Source of the DNA: Chimonanthus salicifolius | Lineage: Eukaryota; Streptophyta; Magnoliopsida; Laurales; Calycanthaceae | DNA length: 64,000 nucleotides | Direction: 5' to 3' | Assembly: GCA_013350335.1 (NCBI GenBank) | Contig: CM023540.1 | Span: 30,049,175-30,113,174, forward strand | Position numbers and translations under genes: made by a program | Notes under the pieces: model-generated | Database searches by the model: none | Told to the model about the DNA's origin: nothing | Seen by the model: only the letters and a program-made list of their open reading frames with translations | Shown: positions 1-13,200 of the stretch, piece after piece | How the letters are laid out: every line of letters begins with the position of its first letter | How positions within the stretch are numbered: position 1 is the first letter of the stretch

Positions 1-433
1 ACCTTATATTTGAAGGTGATTCTGCTAATGTTATTGCTTGAGCTAGTAGTAGGAACAAGCCCCCATGGAGAATGGTTAATTTTGTGAGAGATACTAGGTC
101 CTTGACAAGGAATATAGTTATCCTTTTCAGTCATGTGAGGTAGTCGGTAAATGACATTGCTGATTTCTTGGCGAAGGTTAGAGTTCACAAGTTGGCGCTG
201 ATCCTGGAATTTTTTCATTCTAGTTCAGTGGGAGAGGGTGAAATGATTGGAGGTTAGAGGACTTATTTTTTTACTCTTCCTTACTTTGATATAATTTGCT
301 TTCATTTTTTCTTATTTGTCCTGATTTGTATAATCCTTTTATACAAATCAGATGACTCTTTTGTACTTAACTTTTTTTAATGAATCTTTATCCTTATCTC
401 TGTGCAATAATAATAATAATAATAATAATAATG
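1..433 (+). mobile_element. 3' end of a decayed L1-type LINE (RNase H remnant)
   Basis: The first 240 bases translate, with two stop codons, into the end of the RNase H-like domain found in plant L1 elements. Visible pieces are EGDSANVIA and then VNDIADFLAKV, which match the usual late RNase H signature (N-x-x-ADFLAK). A T-rich 3' untranslated stretch follows and ends in an AAT/TAA array at 406-432, a typical LINE 3' tail. The element enters from beyond the left window edge, so its 5' limit is unknown. The stop codons mean it is dead. Confidence 0.75.
406..432. repeat. (TAA)n microsatellite at LINE tail
   Basis: About nine uninterrupted TAA units directly follow the LINE 3' untranslated sequence, so they are probably its A-rich tail turned into a microsatellite. 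Confidence 0.8.
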
Positions 434-815
434 CATTAGATTTTAACATTCAGGATTTCCAATTCCTTGTTCGAATTGAATTATTAGAATATCTAATTTT
501 TCAGTGAATTTGTCCCATCAAAATTAGAACTATCTCTTCCTTTCAGAGTGAGTGAGATTTTGACATCCATGATTTCGTTTCAGAATCTTTGATTCAGATA
601 TGAGGATCTCGAGTTAAAAACCATTATTTTAAGTTGATGGTTTAAGTAGACACTAAAACCCGACTTTTTCTGTCATGAGGAGGGTCCTACAAATATAGGC
701 AGATTGCTAATGTGTTAAGAAAGTACCTAATATTTCTCACTTAAGATTAAGTACAACAATATAATCCAGGAAGGAAGTGTTGCATACGATAAAGAATTAT
801 TTCTGCTATTTTCAA
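434..815. other. AT-rich spacer
   Basis: No coding sequence is visible. The part next to 816 is the 3' flank (likely 3' UTR) of the leftward PPR gene. Confidence 0.5.
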
Positions 816-2655
816 CTACCAGTAATCCTTACAAGAACAAATCCCATCTTTGAAATGGTGGAACCGGATCCTATCACGAACCACAATTTGCCTATTAGAG
901 ATCTTTGATATCATCTTAGTCACAGTATGGCAATCATTACAAAACCGAAGATTCTTTACAATCCTAAGAATTGTTCCAGGAGCAGTACTGATAAGTCCAA
1001 ACCCAATTGCCAACTTCTCGCTGTGATGCCCAAGTGCTTGCTCCTTCTCTTCTTCATCTATGTCGTACAATACCACCTCTGTTTCTGCCAAATATCCATC
1101 ACTAGTCATCTTTTTCCTCAGTTCCACTAATTTTCCATAAATCTCTTCATATCTCGGATGAGAATTGTCCCCTGAAATAAACTCATGGATGGTGTTGTTA
1201 ACCACAATTAAACTGCAACCAGGTATCTTCTTAATTCCCCTATCCTTCATTATCCTCCTCACTTTCTCAACATCATCCCATCTTCCAGCAGAAGCATATA
1301 AGTTTGACATAAGCACATAGTCTCCACTATCAAAAGAGTCCATTTCAGAAATGACCCTTTCTGCCAATTCAACATCTTTGTGAAGTCTACAACCTCCAAG
1401 CAGAGCCCTCCAGACAACAATGTCAGGTGCAATTGACATACTCCTGATGATATCTTCAGCTTCCTTTAATAGGCCATACCGCCCCAGAAGATCAACCATA
1501 CAAGCATAATGCTCTAAAAGTAGTTTAATTTCATACTCCTTCAAAGTGCAGTAGAAGTGCCTTTTTCCTTCCTCTAAGAATCCTCCGTGGCTGCATGCCA
1601 AGAGGACCCCAACAAATGTAACTTCATCAGGTCTAACACTTTGATCAAGCTGCATTTTTTTAAAAAGGTCTAAAGCTTGCTTTGCAAGGCCATTCATGGC
1701 CAGTCCATTTATCATAGCATTCCATGTGCATGAATTCCTCTCCAACAAGCTCCAAAAGACGTCCAAAGCCATTTCTATGTCCCCACACTTTGAATACATA
1801 TCAATCAATGCAGTACCCAAAAACGGGTCCAAACAAAAACCGTTCCTGTTGAGGAATACATGGATCCATTTCCCTGTGTCTAGAGCCCCAACCATTGCGC
1901 AAGCCGACAAAACACTGGCAACTGTGACTCTATTTGGCTTAAAGTTCTCAGTCTGCATCTGACAAAATAAATGCAACGCCTCTATAGGGTGATGGTTATG
2001 CACATAACCTGAGATCATGGCATTCCAAGAAACTAAGTCTCTTTTGGTATGTTGTCAAAAAAACACTTTGCAGCAAGTACCTCACCATTGCTGGAGTACC
2101 CTGCAACCATGGAAGTCCAACTAACAACATTTGGGGCAGGAATTTTCTCAAAAATCTGACAAGCCATGTCCATATCACCCAACTGAGAATACCCATGAAT
2201 CAATGAATTAAATGAGACAATGTCCCGTTGAGGCATTTTGTCAAACAGGCGACGTGCATCAACTATGTGACCACATAACGCATAGCAATGAAGAACAGCA
2301 TTCAAGAGAAAGTAGATGACGAAAACCCAAGCCTTAACATCAAGGAATGGATCAGGGTTGCCTGGATCAAGGATTTGGACTTCGCAGACGCCTTTAGGAG
2401 GAACTGGAAGGTGAACTTGTTGGGGTTGAGATGACTCATCTGGGTTGCAAAGAAGGCGAAAGCATTGTTGGGTTTTGACGAGCCAGCATAAGCAAAGAGC
2501 ATTGAATTGCAGAGGAACAGAGATGATGATGAAGATAGGTTGAAGAAGAGTTGGGCATGGATTTCTTGGAGCTGTTTGGTAGTTGTGGAGGGAGATTGCA
2601 AGAGATGGATGAGGTTGGAAGCAAATGATAATTGTTTGGGTTGAAGAAGATGCAT
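816..2655 (-). CDS. PPR-DYW RNA-editing factor gene, interrupted by two frameshifts
   Basis: This is a PLS-class pentatricopeptide repeat protein with E and DYW domains. The family binds organellar transcripts and deaminates specific cytidines in mitochondria or plastids. Three abutting segments lie in three frames: 2655-2302 (start MHLLQPK, repeats), 2305-2033 (two repeats, with DARRLFDKMPQRD) and 2018-816 (repeats, E/E+ region, DYW domain). The DYW domain has the HSEK zinc ligand and glutamate motif, the CNDCH motif and the terminal CSCKDYW. The gene is intronless, as is usual for the family, and codes for about 610 residues once the segments are combined. Each break is consistent with the loss of a single base, one near 2306-2312 and one in an A4 run (T4 on +) at 2041-2046. 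The catalytic end is intact, so the gene is either a young pseudogene or a good gene with assembly errors. The N-terminus lies within the window and is Leu/Ser-rich, in keeping with organelle targeting. The exact orthologue is not recognised. Confidence 0.88.
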
Positions 2656-4999
2656 TGATCTTCAGACAACAATCTAAGAAACAAGAAGAAATGCATCTGT
2701 TGTTTCTTTCTTCTCTGCTTATGCGGTTCTCTCAATTGATTTATTTTTTTCGCGGGTGAAATTTGAATCTGAGCTAGCCGTTAGATTATAATCAAGTGCG
2801 ATGATAGTTGCGGGGGCCACTTCATCTCACCTGCAGGTTGGTGATGGTAGAGTAGCACAGATCTCTTGAGCTTTTTACTTCTTATTTTTTTATTTGTTAA
2901 TATGGGTATATCTACTCGACTGTCAAAGTAAGACTAATTCACAAATACATGTAATTATTATTAATATATCAATATAATGACTGGGCTTTCTAAGTAAATC
3001 TGCTAAAAATTTTGATTGACCTAATTAAACATGTTTACAATAATGTTAGTCTGAAGTATTCGATAAAATAAAATGAGTACTAAAGTTTACATAAAAATGA
3101 CAAGAAAACTGCTCTTCGAAAAAATGTTACTATTGAATCATTATTTGAGTTTCATGGTACCTACTTATTAGTATTAGATCCTTCCAAAATCGAAACTCTA
3201 TACATTTTTTTTTTCTTTTCTTTTCTAAATAAAATTGACAAACAACTTACACAAGTCTTGTTTTTCTTGAAATTAGTGTGACTCATCAAAATCTCTCTAT
3301 ATATAAGTGCATAAATACTTTCTATAGTTTATAAGAGAACTGGGGAAGGGCAAAAAGTATCTAATGGTTAGATTTGCAGATCTTGTTACCCGTTTCCTCT
3401 TAGTCATTTTTCAAAGAAAATGGGCAGAAATCTTTGCTTAGTAAGGCAGTTTTGCATTTAAACGGACTATTCAAATACAAGTTAAAACTGCATAAGACTA
3501 AGTCATTAATTAAACTATTGTTTGATTTAATTTAATTGAACTGTAGGATCATATTAAACACTTTAAACTGTTTTGAAACTATAATGTTAATATAATATTA
3601 TGATAACATATTATATTATCACATTACAACTATAATACTGTAATAGCAAAAAATGAAAAATTGCATTGTTAATGAAAGAGAAGAAAAGAAAAATAATATA
3701 AATAACAGATTAGCAATTTTTGAAGAACTCAACCATCTTAAAGACCAAACCATCTCAGAGGTCTGTACAAGTTCAAACAAGTTGAACTATACGGTTTAAT
3801 TTGATTTTAAAACATTGCAATAACTGAGAGGTACCACCACAATCCACATGGTTACATCCATAAACTCACTGCACTTGATTCCGGTTATGCCGACTCGAAT
3901 CTTACCCAGACTATCTTGTTCAATACTTCAATCAACTTAATGTGTGAGTTTTCAAAACCATCGCTCAATAAAAAATTACAATACAGATTGGAAGGTCCAA
4001 ACTAGGTCTAAACTAGTTTAGCAGATGGATATCCAGAGTTCAGAGATAGGTCTATTATTGAATTTCAAGAAAGCAAGAGAGAGGAGTTTCTCTTGAAAAA
4101 CTAGTTTGGCTACATTTCAAGGAAACTGATTCTAGTAAACCTGATGGCATGTCATCAGTTTCTCTTCGTTCTGAACTACTTGAATTCTTCCACACATTTA
4201 CAATTCACAGAAGAGAAAGGGAGGGTCCGTTGCGTGGTAGTCCTTTAAAAACTCTACCAATTCAAATGCACCCATAAGTCTCTCTATTCATGGTGGATTC
4301 CTTCAATCGAGAAACGATATTTGCTTGATCGCTGCTGCTACATGGCTATAACCCATCAAAATGACAAGGTCCTTTGGATGAACAGGTCAGATCACTCATA
4401 CATACAGTTTTTATCTCATTTTTGTACAGCATAAATGCCAGTGGTATAAGAGGAATCACAAGCCCAAGCAAGTGCATAATTTGATCATGTAAGTTGACCA
4501 AAATCAAAGAAAGTCTTACTCATTCGAGATGGAAGGACTAACAGCTTTCATAGGTAAAATAGTATCACAAATCAAGTAAATGAACAATAGCATCTATGGA
4601 TTCATGTGAAAAGCTTACTGAGAAAAGGGAGAATTTTTTAACGTATCCTAGAATCAGATTCAAAAGTTCCAAAACTTCCCTTTTTATAAGTTAAACATTT
4701 GAAGCAGAAATCCAGTCATCAGCATATTTAGCAATGGGAAAACTACTCGAAAAAAAAATAAAGATAAGACTTGAGAACAGGAGTCCTCAAATTTATGTTT
4801 AATACAGTTCCTGCAATGCTGGTGCTGAATATCTTGATGTCCACGAGATTATTATATTCCTTGATGATTTTCACTTTTGCCAGTTCCATCGTGAAAGAAT
4901 TTCTATCGCATAAAATTCCATTATACAACATTAACCACCATAGCATACACATGTACATACCATCCAATTTTATATGAACAAATCCCTACGTCTGTGATT
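2656..4999. other. Intergenic AT-rich region
   Basis: The first 100 bases are the 5' flank of the PPR gene. The rest has no credible open reading frame, RNA gene or clearly bounded repeat. Short reading frames near 4743-4977 overlap each other on both strands and look random. Confidence 0.5.
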
Positions 5000-5161
5000 C
5001 TATCTTAACAGTGGATACAAACTGACAGCTGAGGATTGAGTCATCCAATTCAAAAATGGCATGCTCCCATGGCCAATCTTCTTGGATTCCATCAGCTTAA
5101 AATAGGTTGCAAGTGCTGTGGAGACAATCTCATAGAACTGATGATCATTGATGGTGCGCAT
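5000..5161 (-). CDS. Possible terminal exon or small ORF of unknown function
   Basis: A 53-codon reading frame on the minus strand starts MRTINDHQFYEIV, contains MESKKIGHGSMPFLNWM and ends in SLYPLLR before a TAG. The composition looks like protein: no low complexity, with mixed hydrophobic and charged residues. It is preceded by a pyrimidine-rich TTCTTCGTCGCTCTTCATAG that could serve as a splice acceptor. A second possible coding patch upstream (near 5300-5360, including KGWRFVPPLKKR) could be an earlier exon. I do not recognise either piece. It could be the remains of a gene or chance. Confidence 0.2.
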   Translation of the reverse strand: MRTINDHQFYEIVSTALATYFKLMESKKIGHGSMPFLNWMTQSSAVSLYPLLR

Positions 5162-6586
5162 CTATGAAGAGCGACGAAGAACCCGTGCCTTAATCTGCCC
5201 AAAAGGAAAAGAAGAAACAAATAGATCAGACAAATGAAATGACAATACGATAGACCCTATGGTAGTTAATATTCTGAAACAAAGACAAGGGTATTGATAG
5301 GGGCAACTTCTTTTCTTCAATGGAGGCACAAACCTCCATCCTTTCGTAGTATCATTCAGCTGTAAGATGATATTAAAAAGGATATATTTACACCAAAGGA
5401 AAGGAGAGGTGTGCAGTGTCCCTCTATTGCAACAATCCACCAAACAACCAACAATAAATACTAACAAATTGAAGGAACCAACCTTTTCTGGTAATAGAAT
5501 TATTTTCAGAAAGTATCACAAGTACCCAGAGTCAGTAAATTTCATTCTGCCAGTTTGAGAGATATAGGTGTTAGGCAATCACCAACGGAGAATAATTTGC
5601 CCAATTCAGTTATGAGTGCGAACTATAAATAAATGGAAAAAAAAAAAATCAATTTAATCGCTTTGACAATGATGACAAGAAACAGAACTGAAACACAGAA
5701 AAAGAAAGAACATTAAAAACATGGAGGGTTTACAAGTAGATAAGGGGGGAGGGGAAGATATCGTTGATAGTGATTGACTGTAGAGTTAATGATACAGCGA
5801 AATGGAGAAACACTCAAGAAGCTGGCTCCAAATAGATACGATTTTAGATTTCATGATGATGATGATAAGATGGAAGTTTTTTACTGCAAAGCCATTATCC
5901 CTGTGATCCCTACAACCATAACTGCAAGACTTTGATGAAGGCTGAAACACTAAGCTCCAATGCAATCAGACCCAGGTGGGTAGAGCAGGGGTGGTGGTGG
6001 TGGTGGTTTTGTCCCAGCCCCCTAAACTCTCTCATACTGACCAACCATGATGAAGGTGTAAGTTGGGAATTTCCGAATGCTTTAACATGGAAATGAGGTG
6101 ACAAAAGCACCTTTAATGCCTCATTGAGGCGCCAAAGACGACATCAGTAACTCCCCACATTTTTACCAGATTTTTCCTTCATTTGCCATTTTCCTCTCTA
6201 GCAAAAAGAAATGAGCTTGAAAAAGGTCTTAACAAGACATTCCTAATTTTCCACATTAAATTTTCCAACCCTCCCCCATCAGAGAATTCAAGTATAAATA
6301 ATGTGGGGAGCCTTATTTTCCAACCCAACCCCTGATTCATATTGAGCAAACCTGAAACAAGGACTAATTAGGAGACACCCACACACAAATCATTCCAAAA
6401 ACAAATGTCCCCAAGTTCCCATATAAAAGTAAACCCATTGGTAAAGACCTGACCGAACTAAAACCATGTGCCAACCCCAGATTGATTGGATAATGTCTCT
6501 TATGATGATGATTAGCCCAACCAGGTATGACCACCCAAGAAACTGAAAGTTGCAATCAAATGATAAGAATGCAGCAAATAGGTGTC
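5162..6586. other. Intergenic region without recognisable genes
   Basis: No supported gene apart from the possible upstream exon patch near 5300-5360. Short ORFs at 5910-6110 and 6364-6764 are histidine- or phenylalanine-rich and lie in repeat-derived DNA. The segment from about 6587 on belongs to the LINE below. Confidence 0.4.
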
Positions 6587-8420
6587 TTTTTTTAAAGAGA
6601 GAGAGAACATGAATCTTATCGATGAAAGAAATACAAGGAATCAAGATCCAGTGAGAAATTGGCCAATAGGCAATAAACACCAAAAAAAAGCCAAAAAATA
6701 TGCTGCAATTACATAGAGCAGGAAAATGCAAAACAAAAACACATTGAGGACTCACAAAAACCAATTACAAGGACCCAGCAAAACCATCAGGCCTAACCCC
6801 ATCTTTAGTGAGGAAATCTGCTACAGCATTAGCTGACCTCCTCACATGCCTAGAAAAATATCCTGGTTCCTACATAATCAGATAATGTCCCTACCAACAA
6901 AGGAGCCTCCAATGAGGCCTCTTCTTACCAGAAACCCAAGCAAAGGCATTGGAAGAATCTCCTTCAAAAATGAGTTCACAACTCTGCGCTTGCCACACCT
7001 CCCCAACCCCTTCCCCCAAGAGAGATCGCTCATTTAATTGGGTAAGATTTCTGCCTCACTGGAGTCCTCAGTCCCTACAGGTTCAGAAAAGAACATGTCT
7101 CCGGATGTTTATGAAGCCACCCCTCCCCCCAATCCCAGACTGCCCCTAGCCGCACAATCCACATTACATTTAAAAGGTCCTTTCGGCAATTGGTCCATTG
7201 GTAGGGCAATGAACAAACAAATGATCAACCATTTCTTCATTTTTCCAACAACGCATACGTTTGTGGTTGCAAAGATACAGGATTTGAGGCTATCTATGGT
7301 TAAACTCTTATTTATAAAGACAACAAACAAACGCTTTTGACCTTGGATAGAAGAAAAGGTTCCAAATAAAATTGAATGAGCAATGGGAGGAAAGATGGTT
7401 CTAATCAACACACACAAAAAAAAAAAAAAAAAAAGGATTTGCATGAAAAGATGCCACTAGGCTCCATTTTCCAAATTCTCATATCATCCTCCCCTTCAAC
7501 TGGTCAACATCTACCAAAAGAAGACAACCTCTTTGAAAAGAGGGATTTCATCATTTATCAATTTCCTAAAAGTTTGGGCTCAAATAAATTCACCAACCTC
7601 CTTGACGAGTTTGCCTTTTTGGTTTGAAAAAAAGAGTATAACCTTAGAATGGAAAGCATTAACAGTTCATCTCCAAACCACAACCCTTCACCAAAAATAT
7701 TTTTGGCACCTTCACCCCGCATGTGTCCCCCTGCCCTCTTTGCCCATCCAAAAGAAAAATAAAAGTCCCTTCCTTTTTTTGTTTAGGACAACGGGGGGGA
7801 AATCTCCTTGAAACTCCTAGCGGTTAGGTTAGTTCTCCTAACCCACCCCCCACCCCCTTTAGGTGATGTCCCGCACCCACACAGGATAGCCACTAGTTAA
7901 CGCCACGGGGACTCGTCTACTTGCAACCTCTCACTTCCTGAGGATAAAAGTCCCTGCCTATTAGGCACTTACCACTTTCAAGCTCCCCATATTCAATTTA
8001 ATGATTTTTCTCCAAAAAGCAACCTCTTCTTCGCTAACAAAGACTAATTCACCTCTGCACTATTACCCAAGCCACCCATCTCCAGAGGCAAGGACACCTC
8101 CAATTTAACCAAATGCATTTGCCTCTTATTTCCTACACCAATCCCAAAAGAGGTCCCAGTGGAACTTTCCAAGCATCTTTCCTACTTTACGACAATGAAT
8201 AAATTGCAAGGCCACTGAGGGTGAAGTTTATGAGAACAATAAAACCACCAAAGGTATGAACTTTTTCCCAGGAGGCTAATTTCTGGTAGAATCTCCCAGA
8301 GAGAGAAGGATTTGGGATTACACCCAAAGGAAGGACCAAATAAGGATAAAGGTAACGTAACCTGGCAGAACCTAGAATCTACATTCTTCTGAGATGTGAA
8401 CATTAGAAATGGTACCATTC
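6587..8420 (-). mobile_element. Decayed L1-type LINE (C-terminal ORF2: zf-RVT and RNase H)
   Basis: The minus strand can be read through many stops and shifts as the C-terminal part of a plant L1 ORF2. A zf-RVT-like part lies near 7250-8400 (pieces VDSRFCQVTLPLSLFGPSFG, EMGGLG, KMKKWLIICLF). The RNase H part lies near 6780-7200 (PKGPFKCNVDCAARG, SSEAEI, RRSANAVADFLTKDGV). The 3' end is marked by a run of T at about 6587-6593, the complement of a poly(A) tail. Numerous stops show an old copy. Reading frames at 6390-7811 on either strand are shadows of it. Confidence 0.7.
7805..7985 (-). mobile_element. Possible tRNA-derived SINE nested in the LINE
   Basis: The minus strand reads GTGGTAAGTGCCTAAT followed about 40 bases later by GAGGTTGCAAGTAGACGAGT, which resemble the A box and B box of a tRNA-type promoter. 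This stretch interrupts the LINE reading. No clean target-site duplication was found, so the limits are approximate. Confidence 0.35.
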
Positions 8421-10287
8421 AAAATGTTTACTTTCAAGCTAGAAATTACTTGAAAGCATTTCAGGACTCTGAATTACATTGAGGAGTTGATTTTCATCAT
8501 AAAAACTGATATAGGCACCTTACTAAATATTGCAGATAAAAAGCCAACATGTCACAGTTCCCAATCCATTGCATGGTGTTCTCATCTTCATATCATAGCT
8601 TTAGTTTAAAGCATAAATTGGTGAACAATGCAATCTTCTTTTCATTGTTTTTTCTAAACAAGCTTTCATCACTCATCAAAAAAATGTACAAATAAATGCT
8701 TGCATAGAAATTTTGTGTGTGTGTGGGGGGGGGGGGGAAGGGGAGGGGGGGGGGGGGAGGGGGGGTGTGCGCGGTCGCACAATAATGTGAGGTAAATTCT
8801 ACAGCACAGATTGTGTAACTCAATACTGAAAATGAATGATGGGACAGACTTCTTTTCTTATGCCCCATCAAGTGGTTACCACTTTAAAAAAAAAAAAGGA
8901 TAATAATGAGACAAAATTACTTATTTGAGAATTCAAGTGAACAAACTTATATACTTGAATTTGAGTGGATTCTCTCTTGTACTCTTCTCTTCTTTTCCTA
9001 ACAAAATCTTTGTCATCACTCAAAAAGTAAAGAGTGGATAATTCTTACAAGCCATACATTTTTTTTTCTTGACCTCAACATTATCTATTCAGTCTCCAAT
9101 AGAAGATGCCATGCTTACAAACCTAAATGATATGATAAGTGAAATGCAATACGTCTGAAAGTATAATGTTCTATTGTTTTCCCACTCAATGCCCTACACT
9201 GCTACAAGGTACATCAGATGACTTGTTATGAGTATACATTACCAACAAGCTTAGCGAATTATACAGGTTGTACCCATCAATAATACTACAGCTAGTAGAG
9301 CAGCCCACCCCCAAAAAAAAAAAAATTCATCAATAAATTAACCTGCAACAGGCAACAGAATGAGAATAAGACCAGGCTGCAATATATTTCAAAATGGTAC
9401 AAACAGCTTTTACATTCCATGTTAAGGGGATTATGATCCATGGACAATGAGACAAGGTTGAGACCAAGTGACCAACACACATTGGACATTTGCTAAAGCA
9501 TTGCTCTTGATTTGTGCACCACCCAAGTGATCATAAGGAATCTGGGGCATGAATACATAAGAAAAACCAAAAAGTACAAAAACATCATAAAGAATGTCAA
9601 GCAACAGTACATGCAAATAAAATGCATAATACCTCAAAAAATTTACTGCACATGGAAACAGGTCTTCAAGAAACAATACCACGAACAAAGCACTTCATAT
9701 AATGTTGGGCTTCAGAACACCTAACACGTGTGTCTATTCAACATCTCGAACAACTTTGCAGATACAGCAACAGAGAGAGAAGCAATGCTTACAGAAAGGG
9801 ATAATAGGGAAGAACAATGATAAAAAGAGATCTTGAGCAAACATAGCACAAGAACAATAAAAGACAGACTTTTCAACATACATGCTGCAGGAGATAGATG
9901 TTCTTGTAACAAACACATTACAATAGCTGGAACATCATGTTGGTCAGTAAATTTAACAAATATAGAATTTTCAAAGGAGCTGGTGAAAATATCAAAATTG
10001 CTGAAAAATCAATAAATTAATATCAATGTCTTGAGGAAATTCACAGTACATAAATTACAAATTACACTGGCACATGGTGTACCAAGAATAAAAAGTTTCA
10101 AGGATCTCAAACAGGTAAAGCAACTACCAGTTTCCACCTTTAAGACATGGAAGGGATGAAGTATATTTAGAATCAGTAACTATCCTCCATTACACAGCTG
10201 GTGCTGCAATAAATCAATTTTTGACAGCGGATTGTGACATGTTGGGAAGAGAATGTCGCTTGCTCCCATGCAGCATCCGTTCTATCA
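8421..10287. other. Intergenic region, 3' flank of the BRN gene
   Basis: No coding gene is visible. The stretch contains the G-rich tract listed separately and T/A homopolymers. The part nearest 10287 is probably the 3' UTR of the leftward BRN-like gene. Confidence 0.5.
8716..8766 (+). repeat. GT repeat running into long G tracts (G-quadruplex potential)
   Basis: A short (GT)n is followed by several runs of 4 to 14 G separated by one to three bases, ending near 8766. Any four of these runs could form a G-quadruplex on the plus strand. Long G homopolymers are also prone to length errors in sequencing. Confidence 0.8.
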
Positions 10288-13200
10288 TCAGTAGGGTTTA
10301 CTCTGTTTGTTATCTCTCTTAAGTTGTACCTTCAACTTCTTACCACCCAACTGGCATCCATTCATCATATCAATGGCTGCTTGGGCAGCTATTGATGAGT
10401 CGTAACTGACAAAACCTGCAATTGTGGTGTGCTTTAGGAAGAAACAAAATAAAACAAAAAAAAGGAAAAAGACAACAGCTGAACCCAAGAATTAATGTTA
10501 TATGTTGTTTACCAAAGCATTTGCTAGCACCAGTTGCTTTATCAACAAAGACTTTGGCACTCAAAACCCTACCAAATGGTTGGAAGGCATTTGAAAGCTC
10601 CTGATCACCGAATTCTTGAGGTATGTGATAGATAAATAGATTAGCTCCAGGAGGACCTAAATCAACAAAAGAACCATAGCAGTTTATGGTCCAATAATCA
10701 TCATCAACATTCCATTTGAAAAACAAAATGAGAAAGATCTTAACTAACCTTCAATCTGAACCCCCGAACTTGAACTGGCACTTGAAGAAGTTGCTGAGTT
10801 ATTATTGGCCACAGAAAGTTGGGCTAAACCATGGGAACCACCCAAAGGTCTGTGGCTCATCAAACCACCTGGATAAGCCATAGGATACTGAAGACTAGGC
10901 ACAGCAGGAAATGCTGAGCCCATATAGCTCGATTGCATTGCACCAAAATTTCTAGGTACCATACCAGGGGAAAGATCGTGACTGATTCCACGCACTGCAT
11001 TTCCTTGATTGCCAGGAGGAATCATATTATGGAAGCCTGGTTGATTTTGTATTGATGGTAGGGGGTACTGCATAAGTCCATAAGTTCCAGGAGCCTACAA
11101 ACAGATCAAAGAGTAAGTAATGCAGATGGAGTTGGCGACTGATTTGGAGAACCAACTCTTTCAAACATTCATGCATCAAAATTGATTGACTTCACTATTA
11201 CAGTTCCAACCAAGGTTGTCAAAATCGGATCGTATCGTGAATCGGTCTAGGGGAGTGAACCGTGAATCGTGAATCGTAAATCGTTGAATCGTAAGATTCA
11301 CAATGTTTTTTTAATTATTATTTATACTATAATTACATATAAATGACATAGAATAATGAGATACATTATTCAATTCCACATAATATATGGGTTTAGTTGG
11401 CATGAAAATTTGATATTATATAGCTTTTAAAAAAGTTCAATTTATTATAGCAGACATTTTTTTTAAAAGTATCTAGTACAATTTCAAACACTTCTTATTA
11501 TACAGGTAGACACAAATTAAAATATTTGACTAGATAATGAAAATTATGAAAATTAATAATGATTGGTTACATAGAGTTATGGAAAGAGGGACACCAGATA
11601 TCTTAAAATATCTGACTAGATAATGGAAAATATATTATTCTAGTTAGTGTACTATTTTAAATAATAACTGTCTAATTGAGATGTGTACTATTTGAAATAA
11701 TAATTATATTAAAATAGTTAGTGTATTATTTTAAATAATAATTGTTTAATTGAGATGTGTATATTTTAAATAATAATTATGTTAAAATAATTAGTGTACT
11801 ATTTTAAATAATAACTATTTAATTGAGATGTGTATTATTTTAATAATAATTATATTAAAATAGTAAGTTTACTATTTTAAATAATAATTGTCTAATTGAG
11901 ATGTGTACTATTTGAAATAATAATTATATTAAAATAGTTAGTGTATTATTTTAAATAATAATTGTTTAATTGAGATGTGTATATTTTAAATAATAATTAT
12001 GTTAAAATAATTAGTGTACTATTTTAAATAATAACTATTTAATTGAGATGTGTACTATTTTAAATAATAATTATGTTAAAATAATTAGTGTACTATTTTA
12101 AATAATAACTATTTAATTGAGATGTGTACTATTTTAATAATAATTATATTAAAATAGTAAGTTTACTATTTTAAATAATAACTGTTAATTGAAATTTGAT
12201 TAGTGTAGTAGATAATAATTCAATAGCATTTAAAATTGTAAATAACTCTAAATAACATCTATCAAATAATTTTTTTAAATAATTAGATTTATTTATTTTT
12301 TAAAATATATATAACTATACAAAAAGTTTAAAAAAATAAAAGATATTTTTAATTAATAACGATAGCAATAAATTAAGAAATATGAAAATATAGTGTTAGG
12401 CTTGTGCAAAATTAAAAGGGAGGATGGCATGGGTCGAAAGTGTAAAAAATGACCTTGTGAAAAATTGAAAGGAAGGATCGCACGAGTAAAAAGGTAAAGG
12501 TTAAAGTTGCAACTGAAAAGGGAAAGTTAGGGTATCGGTAAGGAAGAGACGGAAGCAAGGTTAAGGAAGAGACGGAAGCAGAAGAGGAGAGAATGGGCGA
12601 TGGAAGAGACGGAAGCAGAAGAGGAGAGAACGGGAGAGGGAAGCAGAAGAGGAGAGAACGGGAGATGGAAGAGACGCAAAGCTGCTCAGGTACACTATTT
12701 CTTCCTCTCGTAGCACATCTTCCTCTCTTCGTTTCCTTCTTCTTTTTCTTCTTTCCTTAAATCCGTACCTCTTCCACTTCTTCGCAGTTCGAATCGCACG
12801 ATACTGCGATTCGTGCGATTCGAATCGCACGATTCACGATTCTGAAAAAAACGCAATTTTTTTAATTAATTTCGATATTATACCGATTCGTACCGTAAGA
12901 ACCTCCGATTCGATACGAATCGTGCGATTCGAACCGTGAATCGCACGATTTCGACAACCTTGGTTCCAACCACCATAGGATATGGGACATATTATTTGTT
13001 TCAACTTGGTAGAGACACTAACATGAATATTTTCATATCAGATGCGGTAACCACCCAAAAAGCCGCAGGTGTCTCTACACACGCGTGCATACAGACACAC
13101 CACACATTTTGGTGATCAAACACAGACAGATGACTCAGGGATCCATCTAGTAGCAAGAACATAAGCCTTTTCAAGCAATCACATGTATCAAATCATGATA

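Noticed and set aside
7109..7444. 111-codon minus-strand ORF
   Set aside because: It is part of the decayed LINE (zf-RVT/RNase H) and not a separate gene.
11640..12195. Regularly spaced repeats as a CRISPR-like array
   Set aside because: The repeats are contiguous with no unique spacers and lie in a plant transposon; this is a satellite.
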